From contig NW_026705763.1 in the NCBI RefSeq assembly GCF_029867415.1, positions 186,001-250,000 of the forward strand: DNA of 64,000 nucleotides, in the 5' to 3' direction. The translations under genes and the position numbers were made by a program. Positions 32,801 to 45,498 of the stretch are shown here, piece by piece. This stretch comes from Vicia villosa (taxonomy: Eukaryota > Streptophyta > Magnoliopsida > Fabales > Fabaceae). The notes under the pieces were generated by a model, which ran no database searches, was not told the origin of the DNA, and saw only the letters and a list, made by a program, of their open reading frames with translations. Position 1 is the first letter of the stretch. Each line of letters starts with the position of its first letter.

Positions 32801-33861
32801 ATACACGTATTGATACTTACTTCAAAAAGAATGGTTTCCAACAATGTCCTTATGAACATGCTCTATATGTAAAGAAGTATAAAGAAGATATACTGCTCGT
32901 TGCACTCTATGTCGACGACTTGATTTTCCTGGGCAACAGTGATCAAATGATCGAAGAATTCAAAGGTTGAATGACACGAGAATTTGAAATGACGGACTTA
33001 GGTCGAATGAGCTTCTTTCTTGGTCTGGAAGTTCGACAAGAAGAAACTGGAATTTTTGTCTCACAAGAAAAATATGCAAAGGACATTCTGAAGAGGTTCA
33101 AAATGGAAGGTTGCAATCCAATCTCGACACCAATGGAGCCAGGAGCCAATCTTTCAAAATTTGATGGGGGGGAACGTGTCGAAGCAAACAAATTTCGAAG
33201 CTTGGTCGGAAGTCTTCGATATCTCACATGTACTAGACCAGATCTTTCTCTAAGTGTCGGAATCTTGAGTCGATTTATGGAAGAACCAGTTCACTCACAC
33301 TGGAAAGCTTTGAAGAGAACTCTTCGTTATATCCAAGGAACTGTGTCACTTGGAATGTTTTACTCAAAATCAGAAGATTACAAGCTAACAGGTTACTCCG
33401 ACAGCGATTGCTGTGGAGATATAGACGATCGAAAAAGTACATCAGGATATGTATTCTTTATGGGAAACACTGCTTTCACATGGCTCTCAAGGAAGCAACC
33501 AATTGTAACACTGTCAACATGCAAAGCAGAATACGTGGCTGTATCATGGTGTGTATGCCATGCTATATGGCTTAGAAGATTGTTATGTGAGTTAGAGCAG
33601 AAGTAGGAAAATGCAACCATAGTACAAGTCGACAACAAATCAGCAATCGAACTGGCAAAGAATCCAGTGAATCATGAAAGAAGTAAACACATCAACGTAC
33701 GTTTTCATTTCATTCGAGAACATGTGAAAAATGGAAGCGTCGAACGGAAGCATGTGGCAAGCAAGGATCAAGCTGCAGATATTTTCACAAAACCATTGTC
33801 GAAGGAGATATTCGACAGAGGCAAGATAATGCTGGGATTAATTGACCGAAGGAGCATTTAA
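29824..33861 (+). pseudogene. Copia gag-pol polyprotein with four in-frame stops
   Basis: I take the ATG at 29824 as start because it is the first after the primer site. In order: a UBN2-type gag (to about residue 220); an Arg/Gly-rich stretch; two CCHC zinc knuckles near residues 279 and 297; the protease DSGASNH near 351; the GAG-pre-integrase HxxxH...CxxC region; integrase with all three catalytic acidic residues (in TDICGP, SDRGGEY and VAERK); reverse transcriptase with the YVDD box (about 32910); and RNase H to the stop at 33861. Stops at 31768 (TGA), 32107 (TGA), 32968 (TGA) and 33604 (TAG) cut the frame, and otherwise it is continuous. The protein would package and reverse-transcribe the element RNA and integrate the cDNA. 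Confidence 0.92.
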
Positions 33862-33876
33862 TTTATGGGGGAGTTT

Positions 33877-34097
33877 TGTTGGATAAATTTGAATGCAGTC
33901 TTGGAAAGCCAAAAGACAGATTCTCTAGGGAAGACAAACTTTCATAGGAAATAGTTAATCATTAAATGTTATGTCTATTTATGTTCCCCTGGTCTCTATA
34001 TAAAGACCCTCTCTTTGTAACCTAATTTTCACTTTTGCAACAAATCCTTTGCAAGTCAATATATATCGGAAGAGAGTAGTTTGATATGTTACCTTCA
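33877..34097 (+). repeat. 3' LTR of the copia element
   Basis: It is the same length as the 5' LTR, with about four substitutions. It is preceded by the polypurine tract ATGGGGGAGTTT (33865-33876) and followed by GTACC. Confidence 0.92.
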
Positions 34098-34102
34098 GTA
34101 CC

Positions 34103-34664
34103 TTTGTACACATATGGTACACTTGCTTTCTGGCTTTGTTATTCGTGAAAGTTTTTTAAACCTATCAGCTGCATGTACTATTACCACTTTCCAATCCTAA
34201 CATTAATAAAGATATGCAGAAATCCTTACCAAAGGATTTTCAGAACCACTATTCATCATTACCTGCCGCAGAAGCAACAGTGCAATGACAATCACTTTCC
34301 AGGTATGCAGATTAGTTCCTTTTTAACTTTGATACGTACAAATCTTAGTTACTATTCAATTGGACACATTTGCCTTTTTGGAGCATTTCCAACGTGCATT
34401 TTCAACCCTTAACAAAATAAAGAAATACAATATTTTGGGGTTGACTCAGCAACTTTCAAAACAAAAACTCAACAACTTTCATTTACACCAGCTGGTTCCC
34501 TCCAAAACACCCAGGAACTACTTCTTGCGAGAAACTCGGGAATCCTTTCCAACTTCATCAAGTAAGTTTGTGAATTTTGAGACACCATGTTATTGCTTCC
34601 ACCATATGCACTCTGTTGTACAATATCATTCATAAAAATCTTTGGAAAGTGATAAAAGTCTTTC

Positions 34665-34708
<44 letters not shown>

Positions 34709-34869
34709 TTCAGATTGGTATGGTTGTAAACCTTACCTTAATATATACAATAGAATGATATGTTTTCTGAATCCACTGGGAGTTCATTATGTGAATATTG
34801 ATTATATGTATTACAGTTCTTTTTTGATGTTTTATTGGTTGGCTGTAACAACACTTCTTATTCATGTTT
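34103..34869 (+). other. Helitron backbone upstream of RepHel, with an (AT)n tract
   Basis: The stretch is mostly non-coding. A possible exon at about 34440-34560 (Gln/Asn-rich reading LTQQLSKQKLNN) ends at a GTAAGT donor near 34563, but I cannot assign it. A 39-bp (AT)n microsatellite runs 34668-34706. Confidence 0.45.
34668..34706. repeat. (AT)n microsatellite
   Basis: A run of alternating T and A, 39 bp, uninterrupted. Confidence 0.95.
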
Positions 34870-36734
34870 TTGTGTTGTAGAATAATACCAGACAGTTTGA
34901 AAAAAATGAACCAGTCCACCAACCAAAACACCAGTCCAAGGTTTGAACAAACTCAATATATACATTCAAATGCAAGTGTGCGAAAATTTGATTGGTCTTG
35001 TGCATTTTTTTGTAGATTAATTGACGACAATACAGCCATTATGAATGATCCTATTATGTGGAGGAAATCTGTCTCAAAAAGAGCCCGATTTCGTAGGTTT
35101 TACATTCTGAAACATAAAAAATTCAAGCGAATAAAGGATTATCATCCAACTACACCATTCACCGTTAGACAACCACTTTTAGAACTTACCTTAGACCATT
35201 CAAATGTCAGCAATGATAATGTTATCACTCATACCGGCCCCTCTCAATATAAACATGCGGAACCGAAAATGCAGTGTAATATGGGTACAAATCTACTCTC
35301 AAAGTTCTCAACTGTTGCAACGGCTCAAGATATTGAAAACCAAGCCCCATCTTTGCCCCAAGATAATGTCTTTGATTCACGTGATCCAACAAATATGCTT
35401 TCCCCTACACTGTGAGTATTAGAGTTAACTTCTTTATATATGTTGTTATTCATACACTGTAGTTAAAGGACCCCATACATTTACAGGCTTGACACAACAC
35501 AAGCATATTTAACCCCAACTCAATCACTCAAACATGGAAGGGGTCGCCCTAAAAAGGTTCTTGGATTCCCAGATAGAGCCTACAACCTATTGCGAAACGA
35601 TCAAGCTCAATTCACCACACCAAAGTTGTCAATGGAGAATCAACTTTCCATTTCTCCTAGGTAACAGTTTTTAGCTGACTCCGATTAATATATACATTAA
35701 TTTGCATACTTTGTTTATTAATTTTTCATGATCTTCAGAATGGTAGAACACCATTATCCATCCTATCATTCTGGATCAACTTCACAAATTACAACAACCC
35801 CCGAGGCAACCAATGTATTTAAACCAACCGTTAACTTGGATTACGAAAGTGGTGACGATGATGATTCTGACTATGATCCTTGTAACACCCCATATTTTAC
35901 ATTTATTAATTTAATGGGAGTTTAAATTAATTTCTTGGATTATTGGTATTTTTAATTGGAATTAAGTTGGAAATTGTGTAAAATAAGCTATTGGGCCAAG
36001 TTGTGGTTAGTAATGGAGGGGGTGTAATTGATAGGCCTTATTACTAAATTTATTTTGCTTTATTTTTCATAAAATAAGAAAAAGAAGAAAATTGGAAAAT
36101 AGAGAAGGAAAACCTAGGAGGGAGAGAAGGAGAATTCATGGAGAAAAGAGATTTTCGTATTCATGGTGCAGCCCTCACAAAATGGGTCATAACTCTCTGC
36201 TCGTAACTCCAAATCAGGTAATTCTCGAAGATTCGGATTCTACACGAAATTTCCATCGATTTGATATATTAAATCGTATCAGGGACGTTCTCGATGAGGA
36301 AGATAAGCGAGTTTGAAGATTGGGAATTCTTGCTGAAAGTGAAGAAAAGAGGCTTACGGGTTTGATGGAGAAGAAGAGGAAAAGTCCAGATTCTTGGCTA
36401 AGGTAAGGGAGGACTCTTCCGATTAACATCTATTATCGGGTTATGGATAATAGGACTGATATAGATATATTATTTCATGTCAACTGAGTCGTATGATAGA
36501 GTTGGGATTTTGGGGATGTTTGTTGATAATTATCCGTTTTGATGAATTCCATGAATTTGGTGTTGTATGATGTTTGATGATGCATAATATATGTTATATG
36601 TGTGTATGATATATGTTGTGTGGCTGTTTTGTGGTGTTTGATCAACTTGAATCGATTTGGTCGAGGTTGAGGAATTTGGGATTCAGGTTCGTATGCTGTC
36701 AATTGCGATTGAGATCTCTGATTTTTGCCAGTTC

Positions 36735-36862
36735 GCGCCGCGAAGGTAGGTGTGCACCGCGAAGGCGTAGTTCTTTTCTCGTTTCGCACCACGAACCTTT
36801 GTTTGCGCCGCGAAGGCGTGTTTTCTATTCGTTGCGCGTTGCAGACTCTGTGTGGCGCCGCG
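36735..36862. repeat. Paired GCGCCGCG-type motifs in the solo Tekay LTR
   Basis: GCGCCGCG or close variants start at 36735, 36754, 36786, 36805, 36834 (degenerate) and 36855. They form three pairs with internal spacing of 19, 19 and 21 bp and a period of about 50 bp. Most copies lie in the near-palindrome TTCGCGCCGCGAA. The cluster is a local CpG-rich island in AT-rich LTR sequence. Confidence 0.8.
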
Positions 36863-37374
36863 TGCTGTAGCGATAATTGTTTTCTTTGAAAAATGTAAAG
36901 ATGCATAACTTTCAAACCGTTGGCCTGTTTTAAGTGCCATTTCGAGCAGGACGAAGCTTATGAAGTATTATTTATGTTAGGATGATGAAATGATTAGTAG
37001 CTTGAGATTATTTTTAAAATCACGACTTTGCTTGTTTTGATGAATGTTGTGTTGTGGACATATATGATGAGATGTAACGACACAAGCTATGTTTAAGACA
37101 TTATTATGTGATGATTTGTTTGTTGGTATGATGAAGCTTATGAGATAGTTTCGTGATGATGAGAATATCTTGTCTGTTGGATGGATGATGTATTATTGAC
37201 ATATATGATGAAATGTGATAATATAAGATGTCGTTTTGAAAAACATTATGATGTGATGATTTGTTGAGAATTGTATGATGATGATTGCTTTGTTTTGGAA
37301 TGATGTGGATACATGTATGTTCTTTCTTATTGATGATGATGATTGATATGGACACATGTATGTTCTTTAATGAG

Positions 37375-37455
37375 GATGATGATGATGATTGTATTTGAAT
37401 GATGCTAATGTATATAAACATACTTTGATGATGATGTTGATGATGATGATGATGA
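37375..37455. repeat. GAT-rich microsatellite region in the Tekay LTR
   Basis: Short runs of GATGAT with interruptions, part of a longer stretch (37240-37460) rich in GATGATG. The related LTR shows the same at about 47630-47760. Confidence 0.8.
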
Positions 37456-39221
37456 AATGAGTATTTGAAGATGTTACTCATTAGACTTGACGATGGTATA
37501 AGTATGTTCATGTATGTTTGCATTCATTCATATTCATTGAAGATGCTGTATCCATGATGATGTGTTGGATCAGTGAAGGGCATGATTCCCATTGTGTGGA
37601 ATCTGTGCTGGCAGGGCCGTATCTTGATGATGTTGGATCGGTCATGGGTTATTCCCATTTGATGATGTTGGTACCACATGCATAGTGTCAGTTGCATTCA
37701 TATGCATGACTTTTATAACATGATTGGATATATTCCAGTGTTATAAATCTCGATGATGTGTTGGTTGATTGTTTTGTGATGATGAAACTTGTCTGAATGT
37801 CTGTTTATGAAACAATCGGGTGAATGATGTAACTATGAGGTGTTATTATTTATGATTCAATAACATTTGTTAATTTGAATGAGACTCACCCTTACTGTTG
37901 ATATTTTCAGATTGAGGATAGCGGCTTTTGGCTCGGTGAGGATTAGCTCATGAGTCAGTTTGTTTAGTACAGCGTCAGTGTCATGCTCTGATATTGTAAC
38001 ACTGGTGGAACGCTAGTTTAGAGTTTATGATGATACTCTATTTTGTTGTTATCGGATTAATTTTGTGAGATATTGCATAGATGATATTATGCTTATCTGT
38101 TAATTAATGTTCCGCTGTGTAGAAACATGATTTTGTTAAATTGATGGTTTTGTCCCTAAGTGAAGCATGACAATTGATTTATGATAATTTGTTTTAAATT
38201 GAACTGTGGCACCCTTGTTTTCATGTTTTACACTGAATTATTTTATTAATTTCTGCAGGGTTTAGAAGGGTGTTACAATCCTTTCTTAGGTATTTATGGC
38301 TACTTATACCTTTCATCCCTACTCATTGCTTCTTAGTTATATATGTTACGTTTAATTTCGATGATGGCGGTATAAAAATGCGTTTTGAATCATGTTTCAT
38401 GCCCTTTTCAGTTCTTAATATTGTGGTCATACAATGACGTTCTTTGTCTGGTAACATACGTGATCCGACATTGAGTTTATTAAACGTAAATTTTTTAATA
38501 ACAGTGCCAGATTCATCAGACGACGAAAGCCTCAAAGACGACTACTTTTGTCCACCATTTTCAACTGCTAACCAACCTGAATGCAACACTGAAGGTATAA
38601 CAATAAACATAACTTCCAACATGACATCTTTCCTTACAACTACTTTTGTACAACAATTTATTATGATCATGATTTCAATGCTGTTTTGGTCATAGAGTAT
38701 GACGATTTGGGTGATGCATTAATTGAGTGTAGACATTGCAATGCTTTAATGTGGTACCAAGAAAGGAAGGACAAACACAAACATTCTGCAAACCCCAAAT
38801 ACACCTTGTGTTATGGAAATGGCAAGATAGAACTTCCATTCTTAAAACAACCTCCACTACTTTTAGCACACCTACTCTTTGATAAACATTCCAAAGATGC
38901 TAGAAGTTTTCAGTCACAATTGCGAACATACAACATGATGTTTGCATTTACTTCTGGTGCCAAGATAGACAACAAATTCAACAATGGTCGTGGCCCACCA
39001 ACGATACGCATCCAAGGTCAATTTTGCCACCAAATAGGGAGTTTATTGCCACCCGAAGGACAATGGCCAAAATTTGCTCAGCTCTATATTTATGACACGA
39101 AGAATGAAGTTACAAATAGAATGGAAGGCCTACGGTAAGCAATAAATATTGTCCACACCTATTATATTGTTCTTATTTCTTAATAAAAACAACTCTAATG
39201 AGTTTCTTTGTTTGCTGGTAG

Positions 39222-40776
39222 TAACAAAGACAAGATTGATGAAGATATTGTAAAAAGACTTTGTGACATGTTGTATACACATAACGTACATGCCAAAAGT
39301 TTCTTAATGGAAAGACAGAGACTTAATCAGGGAAATGTTCACAATTTGAAACTCCGATTAATAGAAAATAGAACAACAGATGGAAGAGTGTACAACCAAC
39401 CAACGGTTTCTGAGGTGGCTGCTTTAATCGTTGGGGACATTGACACAGCTGAAGAAAGAGACATCATTATGCAAAAACAGGGTGGGAAACTTAAACGCAT
39501 TGATGAGTTTCATGCAAGCTATCTTGCTTTCCATTATCCATTGATCTTTCCATATGGAGAAGATGGTTATAGACCAAATGTTGCCCACAGAGATCTTGAC
39601 ATATTTGATGATAATCCAAGATATAGATTGACAATTCGAGAATGGCTTGCATTTCGGATTCAAACTCGGTTAGCAGAGGGTAAAACTCTTTTGGCGTCAC
39701 GGAGATTGTTCCAGCAATTTTGGGTTGATGGGTACACGATGCTTGAAGGGGAGAGGTTGAAATGGCTCAGAAACAACCAATCTAAACTTAGAGTGTCAAA
39801 GTATAACAATCTCAATCCAGAAGGAGATGAAACTCAAACACCAGGGTCAAGTACCGGTAAAAGAGTTATCTTACCCTCAACATATGTAGGTAGTCAAAGA
39901 TTTATGGATCAGCTGTACTATGACGGAATGGCTATTTGCAGTAAGGTGGGATTTCCTGACCTATTTATTACATTCACATGCAACCCTAATTGGCCAGAAA
40001 TTCAAAGAGCTTTGAATCCACTCAACTTGAAACCACATGATAGACTTGACATCATTTCTAGGCTTTTCAAAATGAAGTTTGATAGCCTTTTGTCTGACGT
40101 CACAAAGAAAGGGTTCTTAGGCAAAGTCCTTGCTTGTAAGTCATTAATACTTGTAGTCTTTTCATACTTACTAATTACAATGCAAAACTTTATTTTGAAA
40201 ATATTTTTATTTCAGATATGTACACAATAGAATTTCAAAAGCGAGTATTGCCACATGCACACATTCTTATTTTCTTGCATCCATCAAATAAATATCCGAC
40301 ACTAGACGATATAGATAAAATTATTTCAGCCGAGGTTCCAGACCCATTGAAACAACCAAGGTTATAAAATTTGATGAAGAACCACATGATACACGAACCT
40401 TGTGGGAATGCAAACCCAAAATGTCCATGCATGAAAAATGACAAGTGTTCCAAGTTTTTTCCAAAGAAGTTTCAAGATGTGACCATTGTTGATAAAGATG
40501 GATATCCTGTTTATAGAAGGAGAGATAATGGTTATACAATTTAAAAGAATGGAATAAAATTTCATAGCGGCCATGTTGTTCCACACAATCCAAGTTTACT
40601 AATGAAGTATGAGGCACACATAAATATGGAATGGTGCAATCAGAGTACTTCAATCAAATATCTCTTCAAGTACATCAACAAGGGTTTTGACCAAATATCT
40701 GCTTTCATTGCTCCAACTGATAGCATAATGTCGCCCTCGGTTTTTTACCATACCTCTCGTGGAGAGATATACGAAC
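39222..40776 (+). CDS. RepHel catalytic part: Helitron_like_N and Rep nuclease motifs
   Basis: This is the best-preserved segment of the RepHel gene. It has the Helitron_like_N signature (QRFMDQLYYDGMAI and FITFTCNPNWPEI). In the next exon the Rep HUH motif reads LPHAHIL (His at 40254-40256 and 40260-40262). The paired active-site tyrosines are in IKYLFKYINKG (40659-40661 and 40671-40673). An intron at 40136-40215 has GTAAGT and TTCAG ends. Two premature stops (40365, 40542) lie between HUH and tyrosine motifs, so the copy is inactive although every catalytic residue seen is unchanged. The frame stops in the inserted LTR at 40777. Confidence 0.85.
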
Positions 40777-43700
40777 TGACACTCTTCTTTTTTTTGCTTT
40801 TGTGTTTTTGAAAATCAGAGAGTCGCCACCGACTTTTATTTTATCCAATTAAGGAAAGGTTTATAAAAGAAATAGAAAAAGACCTTTAAGAGATTTTGGG
40901 TAAGGGGGTAGGTTATACAAAGGGAAGGTGTTAGCACCCTTTGTATCCATGGTTATCCATGGGCTCTTAATTGCTTAGCTCACTTGTTTAAATCATTTGT
41001 CTTGCCTTAAAATGCTTGTATGTGGTCTTAAAATTCATTTTGTGAATTGACTTTGTAATGATCCTTGTGCGGATGTATACAAAGTGTTTTATCTTTCGAA
41101 AGATATTTTGAAAAAAAGAACGTTAACTTCGTAATGATCCTTGTTTGGATATATACCAAGTATTGTCTTTTTTGAAAGTTTTATAAAACAACAGTATATG
41201 AGACATTTGTTTGTTTGATTTGAGCAAGCAATTAGGAGGTCTACCCTAAGTTTATCAGGTCTTTTCCTATTTCCTTTAGAAAATTCTCCTTTTACCGGAT
41301 GTAAACAAAAGTTCGATTTTGCATTTGAAACAGTAGAATTTGATTTTGTTTTTGAAAAGAGTAAAAGAGGGATTACCCTAAGAGGTGCAGGTGTGATTGT
41401 GTTTTGATTCAGATATTTTATCTTTGAAGTTAGTGACCTAACGCTTCAATTTTTTTATCTTTGACATACACGCAGTTTTATATGTACAGAAATTAAAATG
41501 CGGGAATGTAAAATGCGGAAAGTAAATCTACGCTATTACATCGATTGTGCGAGAAATGTAAACTACGCTATTTACATGAATTTGACAACCTATACACTTA
41601 TCTAGGAATTTAAATTGCAATAAGATAAAAGAAATATTTTTGGATTTTTGTATGATTGATTTTAATTATAATTAATGCATGATTAATTTAATTAAAATGA
41701 GAAAAAGGTGGAAATAAAATTTAAACCTAAAAATTAAGTCTAAAATATATTCAAAATGCTTATTAATTAATTTTAAAATAAAGCTATTTTTTTTGGAATT
41801 TTTGAAAGTTGTTTTGAAATTATTAAGTTAAATAATCATATAATTATGCAAATAATTACACAAATAATTAAAACTTAAAGAAAAAAATATTCTAAATATG
41901 TACAAAATTAGTCTAAAATATATAAACTAAATTTAATATAAAGAACAAATTTTTTATGATTTTTTTGATTGGTTGAAATAATTAAAAAGCAAATATATAA
42001 ATATATACTAATTAATTAAACAAAATATTTTAATTATTAAGAAAAATAAAATATTTTTATGTCAAAAAAATAATAGATTATTTTATAAGCCTAAAAATAT
42101 TTTTATTATATTTTTCTGATTTTTGAAACTATTTAAATTAATTTTGGAAGTTAAATTAAATAAAAATAGAAAATGAAATAAAGCTGTGATCCTATGTGGT
42201 TAATTTGAAGGTCTATGATATGGTGGTGCATTTTGATGCATTGGATATATTGCCAGATTAATCTAGTGGTTCAGATTGTAAGACACATGGTGTACATAGA
42301 TGAAAGTGTATCATTGGATTGGTCAGCCTTTAAAAGTTTCAGATGGGGCCCACGTGAAGTTGACCAGCGAATAGGATGGAGAGAAATTGCCACGTGTGCA
42401 AGTCAAACTTTCCACATGCACTATTCATCATCCCTAACCTATTTCCTGCGGATTTTGCTTCAGAAACAGCTACGACTTTACCTGCGGATTTTGCTTCTTT
42501 TTTCCATGCTTTTTAAAACCTGCAAAAGACAACCTGAGACAAGCAACTAAGCACCCAGATTAACTAATTAGCATGTTTTGAGTTCATTGGTGGTATTAGT
42601 TCTTCATGAGAACGCGTGCAAGTACCAAAACGAAGAGATTGAAGCTTAGAGCTTCAAAAATGGCACGTGATGTTACAAGGCTTAAAGCTCACATGTATCA
42701 CGTTGGATCTTCTTTATTTCATGTTAGGAACTCATAGAACTCGTTATATTACATTGAAATGGATTATAGCATGAGATACCACAAATCAAAAATTCAATGG
42801 AATATGGAGATATTATTATGCACGTTCTAAGTACAAATAATAGAGGCCATTGGTATGAACCTACTCTATATTAGCCCAGGAGGAGATTGAAGTGATTATT
42901 TTGGATTGATATGAGCTTATACAAAGAAAACGAAAAAAGTTGAAAATATGTGATATTTTTGGAGTTTTTTGTGAGTTTCTTGGCTATATCTTTGGTGGAT
43001 TTTCGTGTCTCCCTTGTTGCTGAAGCATTCCTCTTCATTTATGGGCCATGGAGGGACTTAAAAATTAAGCTAACATGCATTGATGATTTTGTTGAATTTT
43101 TGAATTTTATAATATATCAAGCTTTGAATTCAAGCAACCATGGCTTGATTTTTCCACTCTCTTGCTCTAGGCCTGCTGTACCAGCTCCTTGTGGCAGAGT
43201 TGAATCCATTTTGGTGGCCTTAGCTTAAGATCAAAGCAAAATAACATTATCCTTTATCATTTCTTTTTCAATTTAATTTTAAATGTAATAAAATTAAATC
43301 AAAAAAGAAATAAAAATGTTATGGGCCTTGGGTTGGTCGTGGGAGGCCCTTAGCATTGTTAGAAGCATGTTTGAATCATGGAAACTTGGTCCCTTTTGGA
43401 AAAAAAACACTTTTGATCAATGTTGATTTCATGCATTTTCCCAAAAAATAGCCAACTTTAACAAGGCATAAATCCCTCAATTTTTATCATATGAAGGAGT
43501 TCTTGTACTTTTTAGAAACCTCAAGATGTCCTCTACAAGCCACTTTGGAAACTTTTTTTCATTTGGAGAAGTTATCTTGATGTTATGGCCTTTGACAAAA
43601 AACCACTTTTTGTTGACTTTGAAAATGACCTGTAATGTCTAAGCTCATATTTTTCAAATGGTGAATCCAATGACCATGGGACCAATTTCATTTGAAAGAT

Positions 43701-45498
43701 AATTGAATTTCCTTCAAAACAAGCTTTGGTTGGAATTTTTTGAATGAACGAGGAGAGAGTTATGGCCGGTCAAAGTTTAGTTGACTTTTTAGGAGAAAAC
43801 CCTAATTTTGAAACTTAGGGTTTTGCTGATTTTTGATCTTTCCTTGATGAATTATGATCAACCAATGATCAAATGATGAATCTTTTGACAAAATATGGAT
43901 GTTGACAAAAAATTTCATTTTTTTACTGTCTGTTGACTTTTCGGTCAAACTGGTCGTTTGTTGACTGTTTGAGCTGCTGACTGTGCGTCTGAGCGAATTG
44001 AAGTTTGAAAATTTGTATGGTGGTACTTTGAGATATATGGAAGTCCATGAAATCCATTTGAGGTCTCAAAAAACTTGTTCTCCTGAAAAAAACAAAAACC
44101 CTAGTTAGGGACTGTTCGTGTAGGAGACAGTTAAGCGTACCTGATTTTTGTGCAGTGCTGAGTCTCTGCTAATCATGTGATATTCAGAAGACTTCTAGAA
44201 CAAAAATCTTGGAATTTTGAAATGCAAAAGATTGATTTGATTGATGGTACAAAACACAGAGAATTGCACTGTCAGCGGGTTTGACTGTCAACTGACTGTT
44301 CAGGCATTAACGTAGCAGTTAAAGTGAAAATTCAACAGTCAAATTTAATTTTTTCTTTGTTTTTTTTTGTTATGTTAATGGTGAAAATTTATTTACATGA
44401 GTTGTTAGAAAAATACAGACATGATAAATAAGTAAAATATACTGTATGCGAACGAAATTACCGATAATAACCCTGAAAAACATTTAATGCACAGAAAAAT
44501 AAATATTTAACTGGCAGAAAACACACAAAATATTATCTTAATAATTAAACTACAGTACGGCAAATAGTACGACATTTAATACTGACAGTATAAATATTAC
44601 ATAATATAATGAACAGTACGACGAGTAAACGGTACATTATTTGAAAACAAAAGATACGACAAACTTTAAGAATGACGATTAATAACCCATGCTATAAATA
44701 ATAACATATATATGATTGGGAGTGCAAACAACCCTGGTCTGCATTTTTCAGGACTATGCAGACAGAAGAAGGACATGATTACCACCACGACGGTGATGAC
44801 CATAAGAAAACACGTATCCATCCGCTTCGCCATTCTTGCCGGGGAAGAAGAGAGAATGAATATGAAGTAGAAATTTGAGAGATGAGTTAGAATTTGATGT
44901 GAGATTTTATGGAAAAAATGAGATGTATTTATAGAGTGAAAAGAAGGATAGAGACGTTGGGGAATGAAGTGATTCCGTACAAAAAAGGAAAATTTTAGTG
45001 GTAGTAGGATTTGAAAGAAAGTGTATGGTAGGGTTTGAAAAGGGAGATGTATAGAATAAAGTTAGGATTTGATTTTGAAAGAAAGAGATTTGAAAAGAAA
45101 GGAAAAGATTTTTTTGAAAATAATAGAATACAGTACAAAAATTAGTGGGAAACAAAAACTAATAATAATTTACTTGTTACCAGTACAGTCTGAATCCCCG
45201 GACTCTGCGCCTGCAAATAGATTTAATTCTGTACCAATTGCGTCAGTACTATTTATCTGCAAATAAATCTCAAATAAACAGCGTGTGTGAAATGATAAAC
45301 AGTAATTGGCGTTTGCGTAAGAATAAATTCAACAGCGAACCAAAATACCGTATAAGAAAAATTCTGAAAACCGAGTATTCATAAAATCAGGATATTTATG
45401 AAATAAAATCCAAGATTATATGAAACTCTCAATTTTTAGACACAAGTCTGTTGCCTACTTTCTGAAAAAAGATGCGGGCAAATTTTGGGGTATAAACA
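40777..45498 (-). repeat. Solo Ogre-like LTR (4.7 kb) interrupting RepHel
   Basis: The plus-strand left end TGACACTC is followed at 40821 by GAGTCGCCACCGACTTTTATT, the reverse complement of the Ogre LTR 3' region. The right end CAAATTTTGGGGTATAAACA is the reverse complement of an Ogre LTR start. A minus-strand TATA box sits near 44926. The flanks read as one RepHel protein. The pentamers CGAAC and CAAAA do not match well, so the exact ends may be off by a few bases or the duplication has decayed. At 4.7 kb it is longer than the other Ogre-like LTRs here, the extra being mostly at 44100-45450. Confidence 0.75.

Larger units (their letters stand above)
29586..34097 (+). mobile_element. Ty1/copia element with 221-bp LTRs and duplication GTACC
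   Basis: LTRs lie at 29586-29806 and 33877-34097, both 221 bp and different at about four positions. GTACC flanks the element at 29581-29585 and 34098-34102. The primer site is at 29810-29821 (initiator tRNA-Met), and the polypurine tract at 33865-33876. One gag-pol frame fills the interior. In-frame stops make it inactive in this copy, but no frameshift is seen across about 4 kb. It inserted into the Helitron backbone just right of the MITE. Confidence 0.93.
35881..38277 (+). repeat. Solo Tekay-type LTR, duplication ATCCT
   Basis: The 2397 bp run from TGTAACACCCC (35881) to GGGTGTTACA (38277), bounded by ATCCT at 35876-35880 and 38278-38282. The distal part (about 37500-38277) is closely similar to 47800-48530 and, reversed, to the 5010-5720 end of the first element. 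No internal region is present. It lies inside an exon of the RepHel gene just after the acidic DYDP codons. It carries the GCGCCGCG cluster at 36735-36862 and GAT-rich microsatellites. Confidence 0.92.

Noticed and set aside
35881..35920. Splicing of the RepHel gene directly through the Tekay LTR
   Set aside because: The LTR start lies in mid-exon. Removing the LTR and one ATCCT gives the natural exon end and a phase-matching donor at 38289, so it is an insertion, not an intron.
36092..36429. Small ORFs inside the solo Tekay LTR as host genes
   Set aside because: Both strands give overlapping ORFs of similar length, within an LTR bounded by ATCCT duplications.
45420..45498. The first ~26 codons of the ORF starting at 45420 as RepHel sequence
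   Set aside because: They lie inside the end of the Ogre-like LTR (CAAATTTTGGGGTATAAACA). RepHel similarity begins only after 45499.
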